A DNA stretch of 64,000 bases from UMGS1889 sp964540575 (lineage in GTDB: Bacteria > Bacillota > Clostridia > Oscillospirales > Ruminococcaceae): positions 1 through 64,000 of the forward strand of contig CAZINI010000009.1 in assembly GCA_964540575.1 (NCBI GenBank). The letters are read 5' to 3'. Positions 1 to 7,849 of the stretch are shown here, one piece after another. The notes beneath the pieces were generated by a model. The model was not told the origin of the DNA. It saw nothing but the letters and a program-made list of their open reading frames with translations, and did no database searches. How positions within the stretch are numbered: position 1 is the stretch's first letter; each line of letters starts with the position of its first letter. Position numbers and translations under genes: made by a program.

Positions 1-243
1 ATTTTGTTCGGCGGAGGGTTGGTTTTTTATGTCGGGGGAGAGTTTGACGGTTACGTTCTATCTGCCGTTTTTGTCTACAGAACGATTAAAGATTAGTATA
101 AATGGCGGATATATAGATATTTCTAAAAGTGCTTGAAATGTGGCGGAAAATATGATATAATTTCTTTGCATCGGGAAAGCTTGTAATATTTGTCCCATGC
201 AGCTGAATAGAATTTCATAGAAATAACTTTTAGGGGGATATTT
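1..243. other. Intergenic start of window with repeat end and promoter for the amidase gene
   Basis: No gene is seen here. Bases about 55-103 match the right end of the MITE-like repeat also found at 53056-53104 and 63797-63840; its left end would lie outside the window. A sigma-A-type promoter follows: TTGAAA at 133-138, a 17-base spacer and TATAAT at 156-161, leading to the amidase gene at 244 with the ribosome site AGGGGGA just upstream. Confidence 0.6.
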
Positions 244-957
244 ATGAGATTTTCATTCAGCAAAGGCTCATTTTGCATTGCCGCCGCTCTGTGCCTGGGA
301 ATAGGTGTTATCTGCTATTCCAAGGACAGGATAGCAGATTCGGTATATACCGATATTTCCGCCGATACTGCACCTGTTATCGTTTTGGATGCCGGTCACG
401 GCGGTATGGACGGAGGGTGCTCCTCGGCGGACGGCGTACCCGAAAAGGGTATCAACCTGAACATAATGCTTTCCGTTCGGGATATGTGCAGAGTGTTCGG
501 CTATCAGACTGATGTTACCCGTGAGCGGGACATTTCTATTCACGACAGCGGTATTCAAGGCATTGCAAATCAAAAAAAATCCGATATGGATAACCGTCTT
601 GCATTGTTCAACAAATATCCCAAGGCGGTGTGCGTGTCAATACATCAGAATAAGTTCACAGACCCCGTTTTTTCGGGTGCACAGATGTTTTATTCCCCGA
701 CAAATCCCGAAAGCGAACGGCTTGCTCAGATAATGCAGGGGAAATTTGTCGAAAACATTCAGCCTGAAAACACCCGTGAAATTAAGCTTTGCGGCAAGGA
801 ACTTTTCCTTTGCTATTTCTGCAATAATCCCACAATTATGGCGGAATGCGGATTTTTGTCCAACGTGGAGGAGGCGGAAAAGCTCAAGACCGAGGAGTAT
901 CAGAAGCAGATAGCTTTCACGATTTTCGAGGGGATAAACGAATTTACTTCACAATAA
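244..957 (+). CDS. N-acetylmuramoyl-L-alanine amidase (Amidase_3, CwlD-like)
   Basis: 237 residues. An N-terminal hydrophobic segment (about residues 8-25) should anchor or export the protein, so it acts on cell-wall peptidoglycan, cleaving the amide bond between muramic acid and L-Ala. The Amidase_3 zinc ligands and catalytic Glu are visible: LDAGHGG (His52), Glu67 in PEKGINL, His134 in SIHQN and Glu201 in AECGFLSN. The single catalytic domain without SH3 or LysM repeats and the size (about 237 residues) fit CwlD, the spore-cortex muramic-lactam amidase, but a vegetative amidase is equally possible. A good ribosome site (AGGGGGA) precedes the ATG. radA follows after 16 bases and is probably cotranscribed. 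Confidence 0.88.
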   Translation: MRFSFSKGSFCIAAALCLGIGVICYSKDRIADSVYTDISADTAPVIVLDAGHGGMDGGCSSADGVPEKGINLNIMLSVRDMCRVFGYQTDVTRERDISIHDSGIQGIANQKKSDMDNRLALFNKYPKAVCVSIHQNKFTDPVFSGAQMFYSPTNPESERLAQIMQGKFVENIQPENTREIKLCGKELFLCYFCNNPTIMAECGFLSNVEEAEKLKTEEYQKQIAFTIFEGINEFTSQ

Positions 958-973
958 AAATTAGGAGATAAAA

Positions 974-2362
974 ATGGCTAAAGTCAAAACAGTTTTCATA
1001 TGCAGTGAATGCGGATATGAAAGTTCAAAATGGAACGGCAGATGCCCTCAATGCGGCGAATGGAACACCTTCACCGAGGAGGAAACAGTTGCCCGTTCAT
1101 CATCACAGCAGGCACAGAGAGAGGCTTCAAAGAAACGCAGTGCAAATCTTGCGGAAAAGATAACCGCCATTGACGGCATTGAAACGGAGGACGATGTTCG
1201 TTATTCAACGGGACTTCGTGAGCTGGACAGGGTGCTTGGCGGCGGGCTTGTAAAGGGTTCGCTGGTGCTGCTGGGCGGCGAGCCGGGTATCGGAAAATCC
1301 ACCATGCTTTTGCAGATTTGCAGCTTTATGGGCGATGACCACACTATCCTGTACGTTTCGGGTGAGGAGAGTATGCGTCAGATAAAGCTTCGTGCGGAGC
1401 GGCTTGGGGTCGTTTCGGAAAATTTGTATCTGCTGTCAAGCACGGACGCTGAGGCGATAAACGATGCCATCATCAGCGAAAAGCCCGAGATAGTTATCAT
1501 CGACTCCATTCAGACCATGTGCATCAGAGATCTGACATCAAGTGCGGGAAGCATTACCCAAGTCAGAGAATGCACTAATATGTTTATGCGGACGGCGAAA
1601 AGTGAGGAAATACCCATTTTTATTGTGGGGCACGTCAACAAGGACGGTGCTATTGCAGGTCCGAAGGTCATGGAGCATATCGTGGACGCTGTGCTGTTCT
1701 TCGAGGGCGAGAGAAATCTCAGCTATCGTATTCTTCGGGCGGTGAAAAACCGTTACGGTTCGACCAATGAGATAGGCGTTTTTGAAATGCTTGACAAGGG
1801 GCTTGAAGAGGTGGAAAACGCCTCGGCTATGCTGCTTTCGGGCAGACCGCTGAACGTTTCGGGAAACTGTGTTGCTTGTGTAATGGAGGGAAGCCGTCCC
1901 GTGCTGACAGAGGTGCAGGCGTTGGTGACAAAGAGCGGTTTCCCGTCACCCCGCCGAATGTCAACAGGCTTTGACTACAACAGAATGTGCATTATCATTG
2001 CCGTGCTGGAGAAGCGGGCGGGACTGTTTTTCGGTACGCTGGACGTTTATGTAAACATTGTCGGCGGACTTCGGCTTGAAGAGCCTGCTGCCGACCTTCC
2101 CGTGGCACTTGCACTCTATTCGGGGCTGATGGACAGACCTATCAACGACAAGCTTACCGCTATGGGCGAGATCGGTTTGGGCGGCGAACTGAGGGCAGTG
2201 GGACAGGCGGCAAAGCGTATCCGTGAAGCCGAGCGAATGGGTTTTGAAAAGTGCATTATCCCCAAGCAGTCACTGAGGGGAATTGACCTTTCGGCGTTCA
2301 GTATTGAGGTTATTCCCGTTTCAAACCTTAAGCAGGCGTTTGAGGTCATTAATCAGGGCTGA
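974..2362 (+). CDS. radA: DNA repair protein RadA
   Basis: 462 residues, full family length. The N-terminal zinc ribbon has Cys10, Cys13, Cys24 and Cys27. A RecA-like ATPase core follows, with Walker A GEPGIGKST at about 102-110, the RadA-specific KNRYG motif at 258-262 and a C-terminal Lon-protease-like domain (about 290-462). RadA is a cytoplasmic DnaB-type branch-migration helicase used in recombinational repair. AGGAGAT lies 6 bases before the ATG. It follows the amidase gene closely; a strong hairpin with a T run at 2636-2677 ends transcription. Confidence 0.97.
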   Translation: MAKVKTVFICSECGYESSKWNGRCPQCGEWNTFTEEETVARSSSQQAQREASKKRSANLAEKITAIDGIETEDDVRYSTGLRELDRVLGGGLVKGSLVLLGGEPGIGKSTMLLQICSFMGDDHTILYVSGEESMRQIKLRAERLGVVSENLYLLSSTDAEAINDAIISEKPEIVIIDSIQTMCIRDLTSSAGSITQVRECTNMFMRTAKSEEIPIFIVGHVNKDGAIAGPKVMEHIVDAVLFFEGERNLSYRILRAVKNRYGSTNEIGVFEMLDKGLEEVENASAMLLSGRPLNVSGNCVACVMEGSRPVLTEVQALVTKSGFPSPRRMSTGFDYNRMCIIIAVLEKRAGLFFGTLDVYVNIVGGLRLEEPAADLPVALALYSGLMDRPINDKLTAMGEIGLGGELRAVGQAAKRIREAERMGFEKCIIPKQSLRGIDLSAFSIEVIPVSNLKQAFEVINQG

Positions 2363-2432
2363 AAGGGGCGACCACTTTGTCATAGACAGCGAAGTGAACA
2401 ACGTTTGCCGTTCGGTATCGAAAAACTTCTTT

Positions 2433-2621
2433 ATACTATTTCCTAATCAACCTATAGACAAGGTCTATAGGTTGATTCCCACCGCTTTGCGGTGGGTGCG
2501 GCGAAGCCGCAAAGGAAAGCCGTACAATACTAATTCCGTCAAAATCGACGGTTTTGACTTGCCGCCTTTTAGGTGGCTCTCCTTATAGACAGAGTCTATA
2601 AGGAGATTAGGAATTAGTATT
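2433..2621. repeat. MITE-like foldback repeat, family A copy
   Basis: About 189 bp with imperfect terminal inverted repeats: the left end begins ATACTATTTCCTAATC and the right end reads, on the other strand, ATACTAATTCCTAATC. Each terminus contains its own short hairpin (CCTATAGAC/GTCTATAGG and CTTATAGAC/GTCTATAAG). The centre contains another AATACTAATTCC stretch, so it may be a nested or composite copy. It lies between radA and its terminator. No open frame of note. Confidence 0.7.
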
Positions 2622-2635
2622 ATCGGTAATTCACT

Positions 2636-2677
2636 AAAGGCGTATCACCGCTGCTTTTGCGGGAGATACGCCTTTTT
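2636..2677 (+). terminator. Rho-independent terminator after radA
   Basis: Stem AAGGCGTATC/GATACGCCTT with a GC-rich loop hairpin, followed by TTTTT. It lies downstream of the repeat at 2433-2621, so radA transcripts would include the repeat. Confidence 0.85.
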
Positions 2678-2719
2678 CTATTCCGAAAATGAAAATCAAG
2701 TGAAAATACAAAAAATCCC

Positions 2720-2748
2720 TTGACAAACGATAGTATATGGTGTATAAT
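2720..2748 (+). promoter_or_regulatory. Promoter for the 2815 gene
   Basis: TTGACA at 2720-2725, 17-base spacer and TATAAT at 2743-2748: a near-perfect sigma-A promoter directly upstream of the duplicated Shine-Dalgarno region at 2761-2827. Confidence 0.85.
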
Positions 2749-2787
2749 ATTCTAAAGCACAGGGGAGGACACCCATAACAAAAAACA

Positions 2788-3768
2788 GTGTGCATTGACA
2801 AGGGGGAGATACCCATAGAAAAAAACATTATTGTCAGAGATTCCAACGGCAGGATCATAGGCATGACATACCCGAAGCGTGCAAAAGGTCTGGTGAAAAA
2901 GGGACGTGCCGCTTTTTCGGGTGAGCATATGATCCGAATGTTAAATATGGAGGGTAATTTTATGGAAAATGATATTATAAATGTTGATAAAGTCGTTGAA
3001 GTTGAGGAAAAAAGACTGTTTTTCCGTCCGAGAGAGTGGAATTTTTCCAAGGACTGCAAGGACACGGCGGCGGGCGAGCGGTGCTTTATCACCAGCTTTG
3101 ATGAAACACTTGCGGAGGTTTACTGCATTGGCGACTGGAGCGATTCACTGACTCAAATAGTCACTAAAGACCTTATTCTTGATAAGAATACCGAGTACGC
3201 TTTTTCATTCTGGCTGAATGGCGGAGAAAATGAGCGTCTGGACGAGATATGTCAGCTTCACGTTCTTTTCGACAATGACTGGGAAAATCGACTGATATTC
3301 AAGCTGAACCGAAGCTTTATCAAGCCTGTGAAGCATTACAGAGGCTGGTATCTTTACGAAATTCATTTTACCACCGAGGATAATTCCTACACACAGCTCA
3401 GGTTTGTTGCCCAAAGAGCACCCATGGCGGTAATGTATGCCGATGCTCCGAATGCTTACGAAAATATCCCCAACGAGCCTGTTCCCGCTGGAAGAAAGCA
3501 GCGTTCAAATCTGGTGTTCGAGAATGGTTTCCCCGAGGAACCCGACCCGTTCACAAAGGGTATCAACGATTTCGAGGAAAAGCTCAAAGCAAATCCCGTG
3601 ACCAACGGCGAGTTTTTCGATAAGATACGGGAAGCAGTCAGAACAGAGGTAAACAAGGCAGAACAGGCGGATTTTCATCGGGAATCCGATACGTTCCGTA
3701 AGATAGGTGAGGACATTAAGGACTCCGTTCTTTCCGAAATTTCAAGGGCAATGAAAAATTTCAAATAA
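2788..3768 (+). CDS. Conserved protein of unknown function (KNIIVRD... TYPKRAKGLVKKGRA N-terminal motif)
   Basis: 326 residues from the GTG at 2788, but the start is uncertain. The first about 35 residues after Glu10 (KNIIVRDSNGRIIGMTYPKR) resemble a short N-terminal motif common in clostridial proteins of unknown function, in which TYPKRAKGLVKKGRA is the conserved core. That conserved part begins immediately after an in-frame ATA at 2815, which is preceded at ideal spacing by GGGGGAG. The GTG at 2788 has no good ribosome site. The middle (about 70-220) looks like a beta-rich carbohydrate- or ligand-binding-type fold, and the C-terminus (about 245-326) is charged and helical. There is no signal peptide, so it is probably cytoplasmic. 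A strong promoter at 2720-2748 serves it as a single gene. Confidence 0.7.
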   Translation: MCIDKGEIPIEKNIIVRDSNGRIIGMTYPKRAKGLVKKGRAAFSGEHMIRMLNMEGNFMENDIINVDKVVEVEEKRLFFRPREWNFSKDCKDTAAGERCFITSFDETLAEVYCIGDWSDSLTQIVTKDLILDKNTEYAFSFWLNGGENERLDEICQLHVLFDNDWENRLIFKLNRSFIKPVKHYRGWYLYEIHFTTEDNSYTQLRFVAQRAPMAVMYADAPNAYENIPNEPVPAGRKQRSNLVFENGFPEEPDPFTKGINDFEEKLKANPVTNGEFFDKIREAVRTEVNKAEQADFHRESDTFRKIGEDIKDSVLSEISRAMKNFK

Positions 3769-3842
3769 AATTTTAACGCAGAATAAAAGGCACAGGCGGT
3801 TTGATGGAAAACCGTCTGTGCCTTGCTATTTATGCAGATAAA

Positions 3843-4925
3843 TTATACTCTTTCGGCAATAAGTGTTCCCATTTCGGAGCAGGAAACGAGCTTCATTCCG
3901 TCGGACATAATATCGCCTGTTCTGTAACCGTCGTTGAGAACGGCAGATACGGCGTTTTCGATAGCGTCCGCTTCCTTGTCCATATCGAAGGAATAGCGGA
4001 GCATCATTGCGGCGGAAAGAATGGTGGCAATGGGGTTTGCCTTGTTCTGTCCTGCAATATCGGGGGCAGAGCCGCCGCTGGGTTCGTAAAGTCCGAACTT
4101 GGTTTCGTTAAGGCTTGCAGATGCCAGCATACCGATAGAACCTGTTATCATGGAAGCCTCGTCGGAGAGAATATCGCCGAACATATTCTCAGTGAGGATA
4201 ACGTCGAACTGTGCGGGGTCCTTTACCAGCTGCATAGCACAGTTGTCCACCAGCATATGCTCAACGGTCACCTCGGGGTAGCTTTCGGCGACTTCGTTGA
4301 CTATCTTTCTCCAAAGTCTTGACGAATCAAGAACGTTTGCCTTGTCAACGCTGATGACCTTTTTGCGGCGTTTCATAGCAATATCGAACGCTCTGATGGC
4401 AATTCGCCTTATCTCGTTTTCGTTATAGGAGAGAGTGTCAACAGCGGTCATAACGCCGTCAACCTCTTCGGTCTTTCTTGCACCGAAGTACAGACCGCCC
4501 GTCAGCTCTCTCATTATCATCATATCAAAGCCCTTGGCACTGATCTCCTCTTTCAGGGGACAAGCACCTCTCAGCTGGCTGTAAAGCACGGCGGGACGGA
4601 GATTTGCAAACAGTCCGAGAGATTTGCGGAGCTTCAAAAGTCCTGCTTCGGGACGCTTGTCGGCGGGAAGCTTATACCACGGGGACGTTGAGGTGTTTCC
4701 GCCGATAGAGCCCATCAGCACAGCGTCTGCCGCCTTTGCACGTTCAATGGTTTCATCGGTCAGGGGAACGCCGTTTGCGTCGATGGAGCAGCCGCCCATG
4801 AGAAGCTGTTCATATGCAAAGCTGTGTCCGAATTTTTCAGCTGTTTTATCCAGCACCTTCATTGCTTCGGTGACGATCTCGGGACCGATACCGTCGCCCT
4901 TTATTACTGCAATATTTTTATTCAT
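3843..4925 (-). CDS. leuB: 3-isopropylmalate dehydrogenase
   Basis: 360 residues from the ATG at 4925, chosen because AAAGGAG lies 8 bases upstream and the protein then begins MNKNIAVIKGDGIGPEIV, the standard LeuB N-terminus. It catalyses NAD-dependent oxidative decarboxylation of 3-isopropylmalate in leucine synthesis. The substrate-loop residues (LRKSLGLFANLRP), the Lys in SVDKANVL, the Asp-rich DNCAMQL region, and the EPSGGSAPDIAGQNKANP cofactor loop are all present. It is the last gene of the minus-strand leucine operon, 53 bases after a lipoprotein gene. The interval just upstream carries a fragment of the hairpin repeat family (4942-4961). Confidence 0.97.
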   Translation of the reverse strand: MNKNIAVIKGDGIGPEIVTEAMKVLDKTAEKFGHSFAYEQLLMGGCSIDANGVPLTDETIERAKAADAVLMGSIGGNTSTSPWYKLPADKRPEAGLLKLRKSLGLFANLRPAVLYSQLRGACPLKEEISAKGFDMMIMRELTGGLYFGARKTEEVDGVMTAVDTLSYNENEIRRIAIRAFDIAMKRRKKVISVDKANVLDSSRLWRKIVNEVAESYPEVTVEHMLVDNCAMQLVKDPAQFDVILTENMFGDILSDEASMITGSIGMLASASLNETKFGLYEPSGGSAPDIAGQNKANPIATILSAAMMLRYSFDMDKEADAIENAVSAVLNDGYRTGDIMSDGMKLVSCSEMGTLIAERV

Positions 4926-4978
4926 GTTAATAACTCCTTTCATTTCTTCTCCGTGATTTAAGGTTTTTAGCATTAATA

Positions 4979-5593
4979 TTATTTTTTAAAAACAGACACA
5001 GAAATATCATTATCTCCCTCGGAATAACAAGAAACACATATCACAACATAATTTCCGCTTTCCGATTCATTGAGCTGCTCTGCACAATACGCTCTTGCAG
5101 CCTGACTATACCTTGAATACTCATTTTCAACATCTGAAAAATCAGAAGTATCAACCAGCGAATAGTCGATCTCCTCACCGTTTACAAAGCATTCAATGTA
5201 ATCTGTACTTTCTCCTTCAAATTTAATGCAGTCACCGAGAAGAGTTTCGACCTGTTCCTTGCCGGTATTAACTGTTATTCCGTTATAAAGAGCAAACTTC
5301 TTTCGGTTAGAATTTTCCTGATCGAACACCGGGTGAAAATCCGAATAATCAAAACCATTGAAATCGCCGTAATATGTACCGCATACGATAACTGATTTCC
5401 CAACCTCGAAGCTATCTTCCGCATTAAATTTACTGCCAAGCTGCTTCTCCAGTTCAGAGCGTGGTTCCAACAGATCCACAGCCTTATTTCCCGCCTTGAT
5501 CATATAAGGCTGTAAAGCAGAGTTCCCGTTTTCAGCACATCCTGCAAGCAGTAAAGCAGCAGAAAGCAGGACACTCAAATACCGTATTTTCAT
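4979..5593 (-). CDS. Lipoprotein of unknown function inside the leucine operon
   Basis: 204 residues. The N-terminus is a lipoprotein signal: hydrophobic stretch then LLAGCAE, with the lipidated Cys near residue 19. The mature part is soluble and acidic, and would sit on the outer face of the membrane. It contains a region (about 85-135) that resembles short lipoproteins with a repeated 'G(I/V)xVN...VxxLLG' pattern. No family is recognised with confidence. It lies between leuD and leuB on the same strand with a 9-base gap after leuD, so it is probably cotranscribed, although a leucine-pathway role is not obvious. Confidence 0.8.
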   Translation of the reverse strand: MKIRYLSVLLSAALLLAGCAENGNSALQPYMIKAGNKAVDLLEPRSELEKQLGSKFNAEDSFEVGKSVIVCGTYYGDFNGFDYSDFHPVFDQENSNRKKFALYNGITVNTGKEQVETLLGDCIKFEGESTDYIECFVNGEEIDYSLVDTSDFSDVENEYSRYSQAARAYCAEQLNESESGNYVVICVSCYSEGDNDISVSVFKK

Positions 5594-5602
5594 CGTTTGC
5601 CC

Positions 5603-6085
5603 TCACTTTTTCAGTGATTTCAGCAGACCGCCCGCATTGATAATATCCTTGATAAACTCGGGGAACGGCTCTGCCTGATAGGTCTTGCCTGTGGTCTTGT
5701 CGGTGATAACGCCTGTGTCGAAGTCTATCTCGACCTCATCGCCCGCATTGATATTCTTTGCAGCTTCGTCGCATTCGAGAATAGGCAGACCGATATTGAT
5801 AGCGTTGCGGTAGAAAATTCTCGCAAATGTAGATGCGATAACGCAGGAAATACCGCTTGCCTTGATAGCGATGGGAGCGTGTTCTCTTGACGAACCGCAG
5901 CCGAAGTTCATATTTGCCACCATAATATCGCCCTCGTTTACGTTTTTCACGAAATCGGGGTCAATGTCCTCCATACAGTGAGCGGCAAGCTCCTTGTGGT
6001 CGGTGGTGTTTAGGTATCTTGCGGGGATAATAACGTCGGTGTCAACGTTATCTCCGTATTTATGTACTTTTCCAAAAGCTTTCAT
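5603..6085 (-). CDS. leuD: 3-isopropylmalate dehydratase small subunit
   Basis: 160 residues from the ATG at 6085, chosen because AAAGGA lies about 9 bases upstream; the ATG at 6094 is too close to that site. The family motifs GDNVDTDVIIPARYL, NFGCGSSREHAP and YRNAINIGLP are intact. LeuD forms the swivel domain of isopropylmalate isomerase with LeuC and isomerises 2- to 3-isopropylmalate. The short form (about 160 residues) is the type paired with the 420-residue LeuC, as seen here. Neighbours are a Dabb-domain protein upstream and a lipoprotein gene downstream. Confidence 0.96.
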   Translation of the reverse strand: MKAFGKVHKYGDNVDTDVIIPARYLNTTDHKELAAHCMEDIDPDFVKNVNEGDIMVANMNFGCGSSREHAPIAIKASGISCVIASTFARIFYRNAINIGLPILECDEAAKNINAGDEVEIDFDTGVITDKTTGKTYQAEPFPEFIKDIINAGGLLKSLKK

Positions 6086-6133
6086 TGATAACATTCCTTT
6101 CGGTGATTATGTATGGGGATCGCTCCCCGAAAA

Positions 6134-6433
6134 TTACTGTTCGAAATCAACACATTTTCTGTCGGATACAACAGAGCGGACATATGTCGCAACTGCAACG
6201 TGGTCGGGATTTGTCTGATACGCTTTCAGTGCGTTTTCATCGGTGAAGGTGGTGTCCAGCATAACATCTCCCGTTGAGGAGGAGAGCAGGTCGATATTCA
6301 CCTTAACTTCTGTCATACCCGGAATTTTGCCCGCAAGACCCTCCAGACCGCTTTTTATCTTTTCGGCGGCAGAACGTTTTTCCTCAGCGGAAAATTCGGG
6401 CTTTAGAGTCCAGATAATAACGTGTTTAACCAT
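6134..6433 (-). CDS. Dabb (stress-responsive alpha/beta barrel) domain protein
   Basis: 99 residues: begins MVKHVIIWTLKPEFSAEEK and contains PGMTEVKVNIDL, DVMLDTTFTDENALKAYQ and PDHVAVATYV, the pattern of the Dabb ferredoxin-like fold that forms dimeric barrels. Members are small cytoplasmic proteins, mostly of unknown function; a few plant and polyketide members are enzymes. AAAGGAG precedes the ATG by 7 bases. It is inserted between leuC (18-base gap) and leuD (48-base gap), so it is cotranscribed with the isomerase subunits. Its role there is unknown. Confidence 0.88.
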   Translation of the reverse strand: MVKHVIIWTLKPEFSAEEKRSAAEKIKSGLEGLAGKIPGMTEVKVNIDLLSSSTGDVMLDTTFTDENALKAYQTNPDHVAVATYVRSVVSDRKCVDFEQ

Positions 6434-6451
6434 AGTTATTCTCCTTTACGC

Positions 6452-7714
6452 TTACATGATTTCGGACGGCTGTGAGATCTTGCCTGTTACCGCAGAAGCA
6501 GCCGCAACAGCGGGAGAAGCAAGGTAAACCTCCGACTCAACGTGTCCCATTCTGCCGACAAAGTTTCTGTTGGTGGTTGCAACGGCTCTTTCACCCTTTG
6601 CCAGAATACCCATATGACCGCCCAGGCAGGGACCGCATGTAGGAGTGGAAACGGCACAGCCTGCTTCGATAAAGGTTTCAAGCAGACCTTCCTTCATAGC
6701 GTCCAGATATATTTTCTGCGTTGCGGGGATAACTATGCATCTAACATTTTTTGCGACCTTTTTGCCCTTGAGAATTTCGGCAGCGGCTCTCAGGTCCTCC
6801 ATACGTCCGTTGGTGCAGGAGCCGATAACGACCTGATCAATTTTCAGTTCGGGAATATCGTCAAATGTCCTTGTATTTTCGGGAAGGTGAGGGAAGGAAA
6901 CTGTGGGCTTTATTTCCGAAAGGTCAATGTCGTAAACAGCCTCATATTCGGCGTCGGGGTCGGCTTCGTAAACTTTGTATTCACGGTCAACTCTGCCCTT
7001 CATATAGTCAAGAGTAACCTCGTCAACAGCGAAGATACCGTTTTTTGCACCTGCTTCGATAGCCATATTTGCCATAGAAAGACGGTCGTCCATTGAGAGA
7101 TTTTTCAGACCTTCGCCGGAAAATTCCATAGACTTGTACAGTGCACCGTCAACGCCTATCATGCCGATAATATGGAGGATAACGTCCTTGCCCATTACAT
7201 ATTTATTGAGCTTTCCCGTGATATTGAACTTGATAGCGGAGGGGACCTTGAACCATGCTTCGCCTGTTGCCATGCCTGCAGCCATATCCGTTGAGCCTAC
7301 GCCTGTGGAGAATGCACCCAGTGCACCGTATGTACAGGTGTGGCTGTCTGCACCGATAATGCAGTCGCCCGAAGCCACAATGCCCTGCTCGGGGAGAAGA
7401 GCATGTTCAATTCCCACAGAGCCTGTGTCGAAATAGTTTTTGATGTCATATTTGCCCGCAAAATCACGGCTTACCTGACACTGCATAGCGGACTTGATGT
7501 CCTTGTTGGGTGTGAAATGGTCGAGGACAATTGAAATTTTGTCCTTGCTGAAAACGCTGTCAAATCCTGCCTTTTCAAATTCCTTTACGGCAACAGGTGT
7601 CGTAACGTCGTTTCCCAGCACCATATCCAGCTTGCACTTGATAAGCTGACCTGCTTTTACACTGTCCAGCCCTGCGTGTGCCGCAAGAATTTTCTGAGTC
7701 ATTGTCATTCCCAT
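6452..7714 (-). CDS. leuC: 3-isopropylmalate dehydratase large subunit
   Basis: 420 residues, aconitase superfamily. The 4Fe-4S cluster ligands are visible in GSCTNGR and CGPCLGGHMG; GADSHTCTYGALGAFSTGVGSTD is the signature of the short (archaeal-type/clostridial) LeuC group. With LeuD it converts 2-isopropylmalate to 3-isopropylmalate. It is the first gene of the minus-strand operon leuC-dabb-leuD-lipoprotein-leuB. AAAGGAG lies 8 bases before the ATG. The promoter at 7759-7787 gives a leader of only about 38 bases, too short for a T-box or leader-peptide attenuator. No leuA lies in the window. Confidence 0.97.
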   Translation of the reverse strand: MGMTMTQKILAAHAGLDSVKAGQLIKCKLDMVLGNDVTTPVAVKEFEKAGFDSVFSKDKISIVLDHFTPNKDIKSAMQCQVSRDFAGKYDIKNYFDTGSVGIEHALLPEQGIVASGDCIIGADSHTCTYGALGAFSTGVGSTDMAAGMATGEAWFKVPSAIKFNITGKLNKYVMGKDVILHIIGMIGVDGALYKSMEFSGEGLKNLSMDDRLSMANMAIEAGAKNGIFAVDEVTLDYMKGRVDREYKVYEADPDAEYEAVYDIDLSEIKPTVSFPHLPENTRTFDDIPELKIDQVVIGSCTNGRMEDLRAAAEILKGKKVAKNVRCIVIPATQKIYLDAMKEGLLETFIEAGCAVSTPTCGPCLGGHMGILAKGERAVATTNRNFVGRMGHVESEVYLASPAVAAASAVTGKISQPSEIM

Positions 7715-7751
7715 AATAAAAATCTCCTTTATAGTGTATTTCCGATGGAAC

Positions 7752-7803
7752 TACTTGCATTATAACATATTTTGTGGTATAATTCAAATACATATTTTGT
7801 ATA
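7752..7803. repeat. 52-bp direct repeat, copy 1 (contains leuC promoter)
   Basis: Identical over 52 bp to 8511-8562, with weaker similarity on both sides. On the minus strand it holds TTGAAT (7782-7787), a 17-base spacer and TATAAT (7759-7764), the promoter of the leucine operon. Confidence 0.9.
7759..7787 (-). promoter_or_regulatory. Promoter of leucine operon
   Basis: On the minus strand: -35 TTGAAT (7787-7782), 17 bases, -10 TATAAT (7764-7759). Transcription should start near 7752, leaving a very short leader before leuC. Confidence 0.85.
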
Positions 7804-7849
7804 CGAACTATAACTTAAAGTAATATCCGATAAATTGCCGTCTAATATC

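Noticed and set aside
7700..7760. Possible T-box or leader attenuation for leuC and ilvB.
   Set aside because: Both promoters leave leaders of less than 40 bases, so neither structure can fit.
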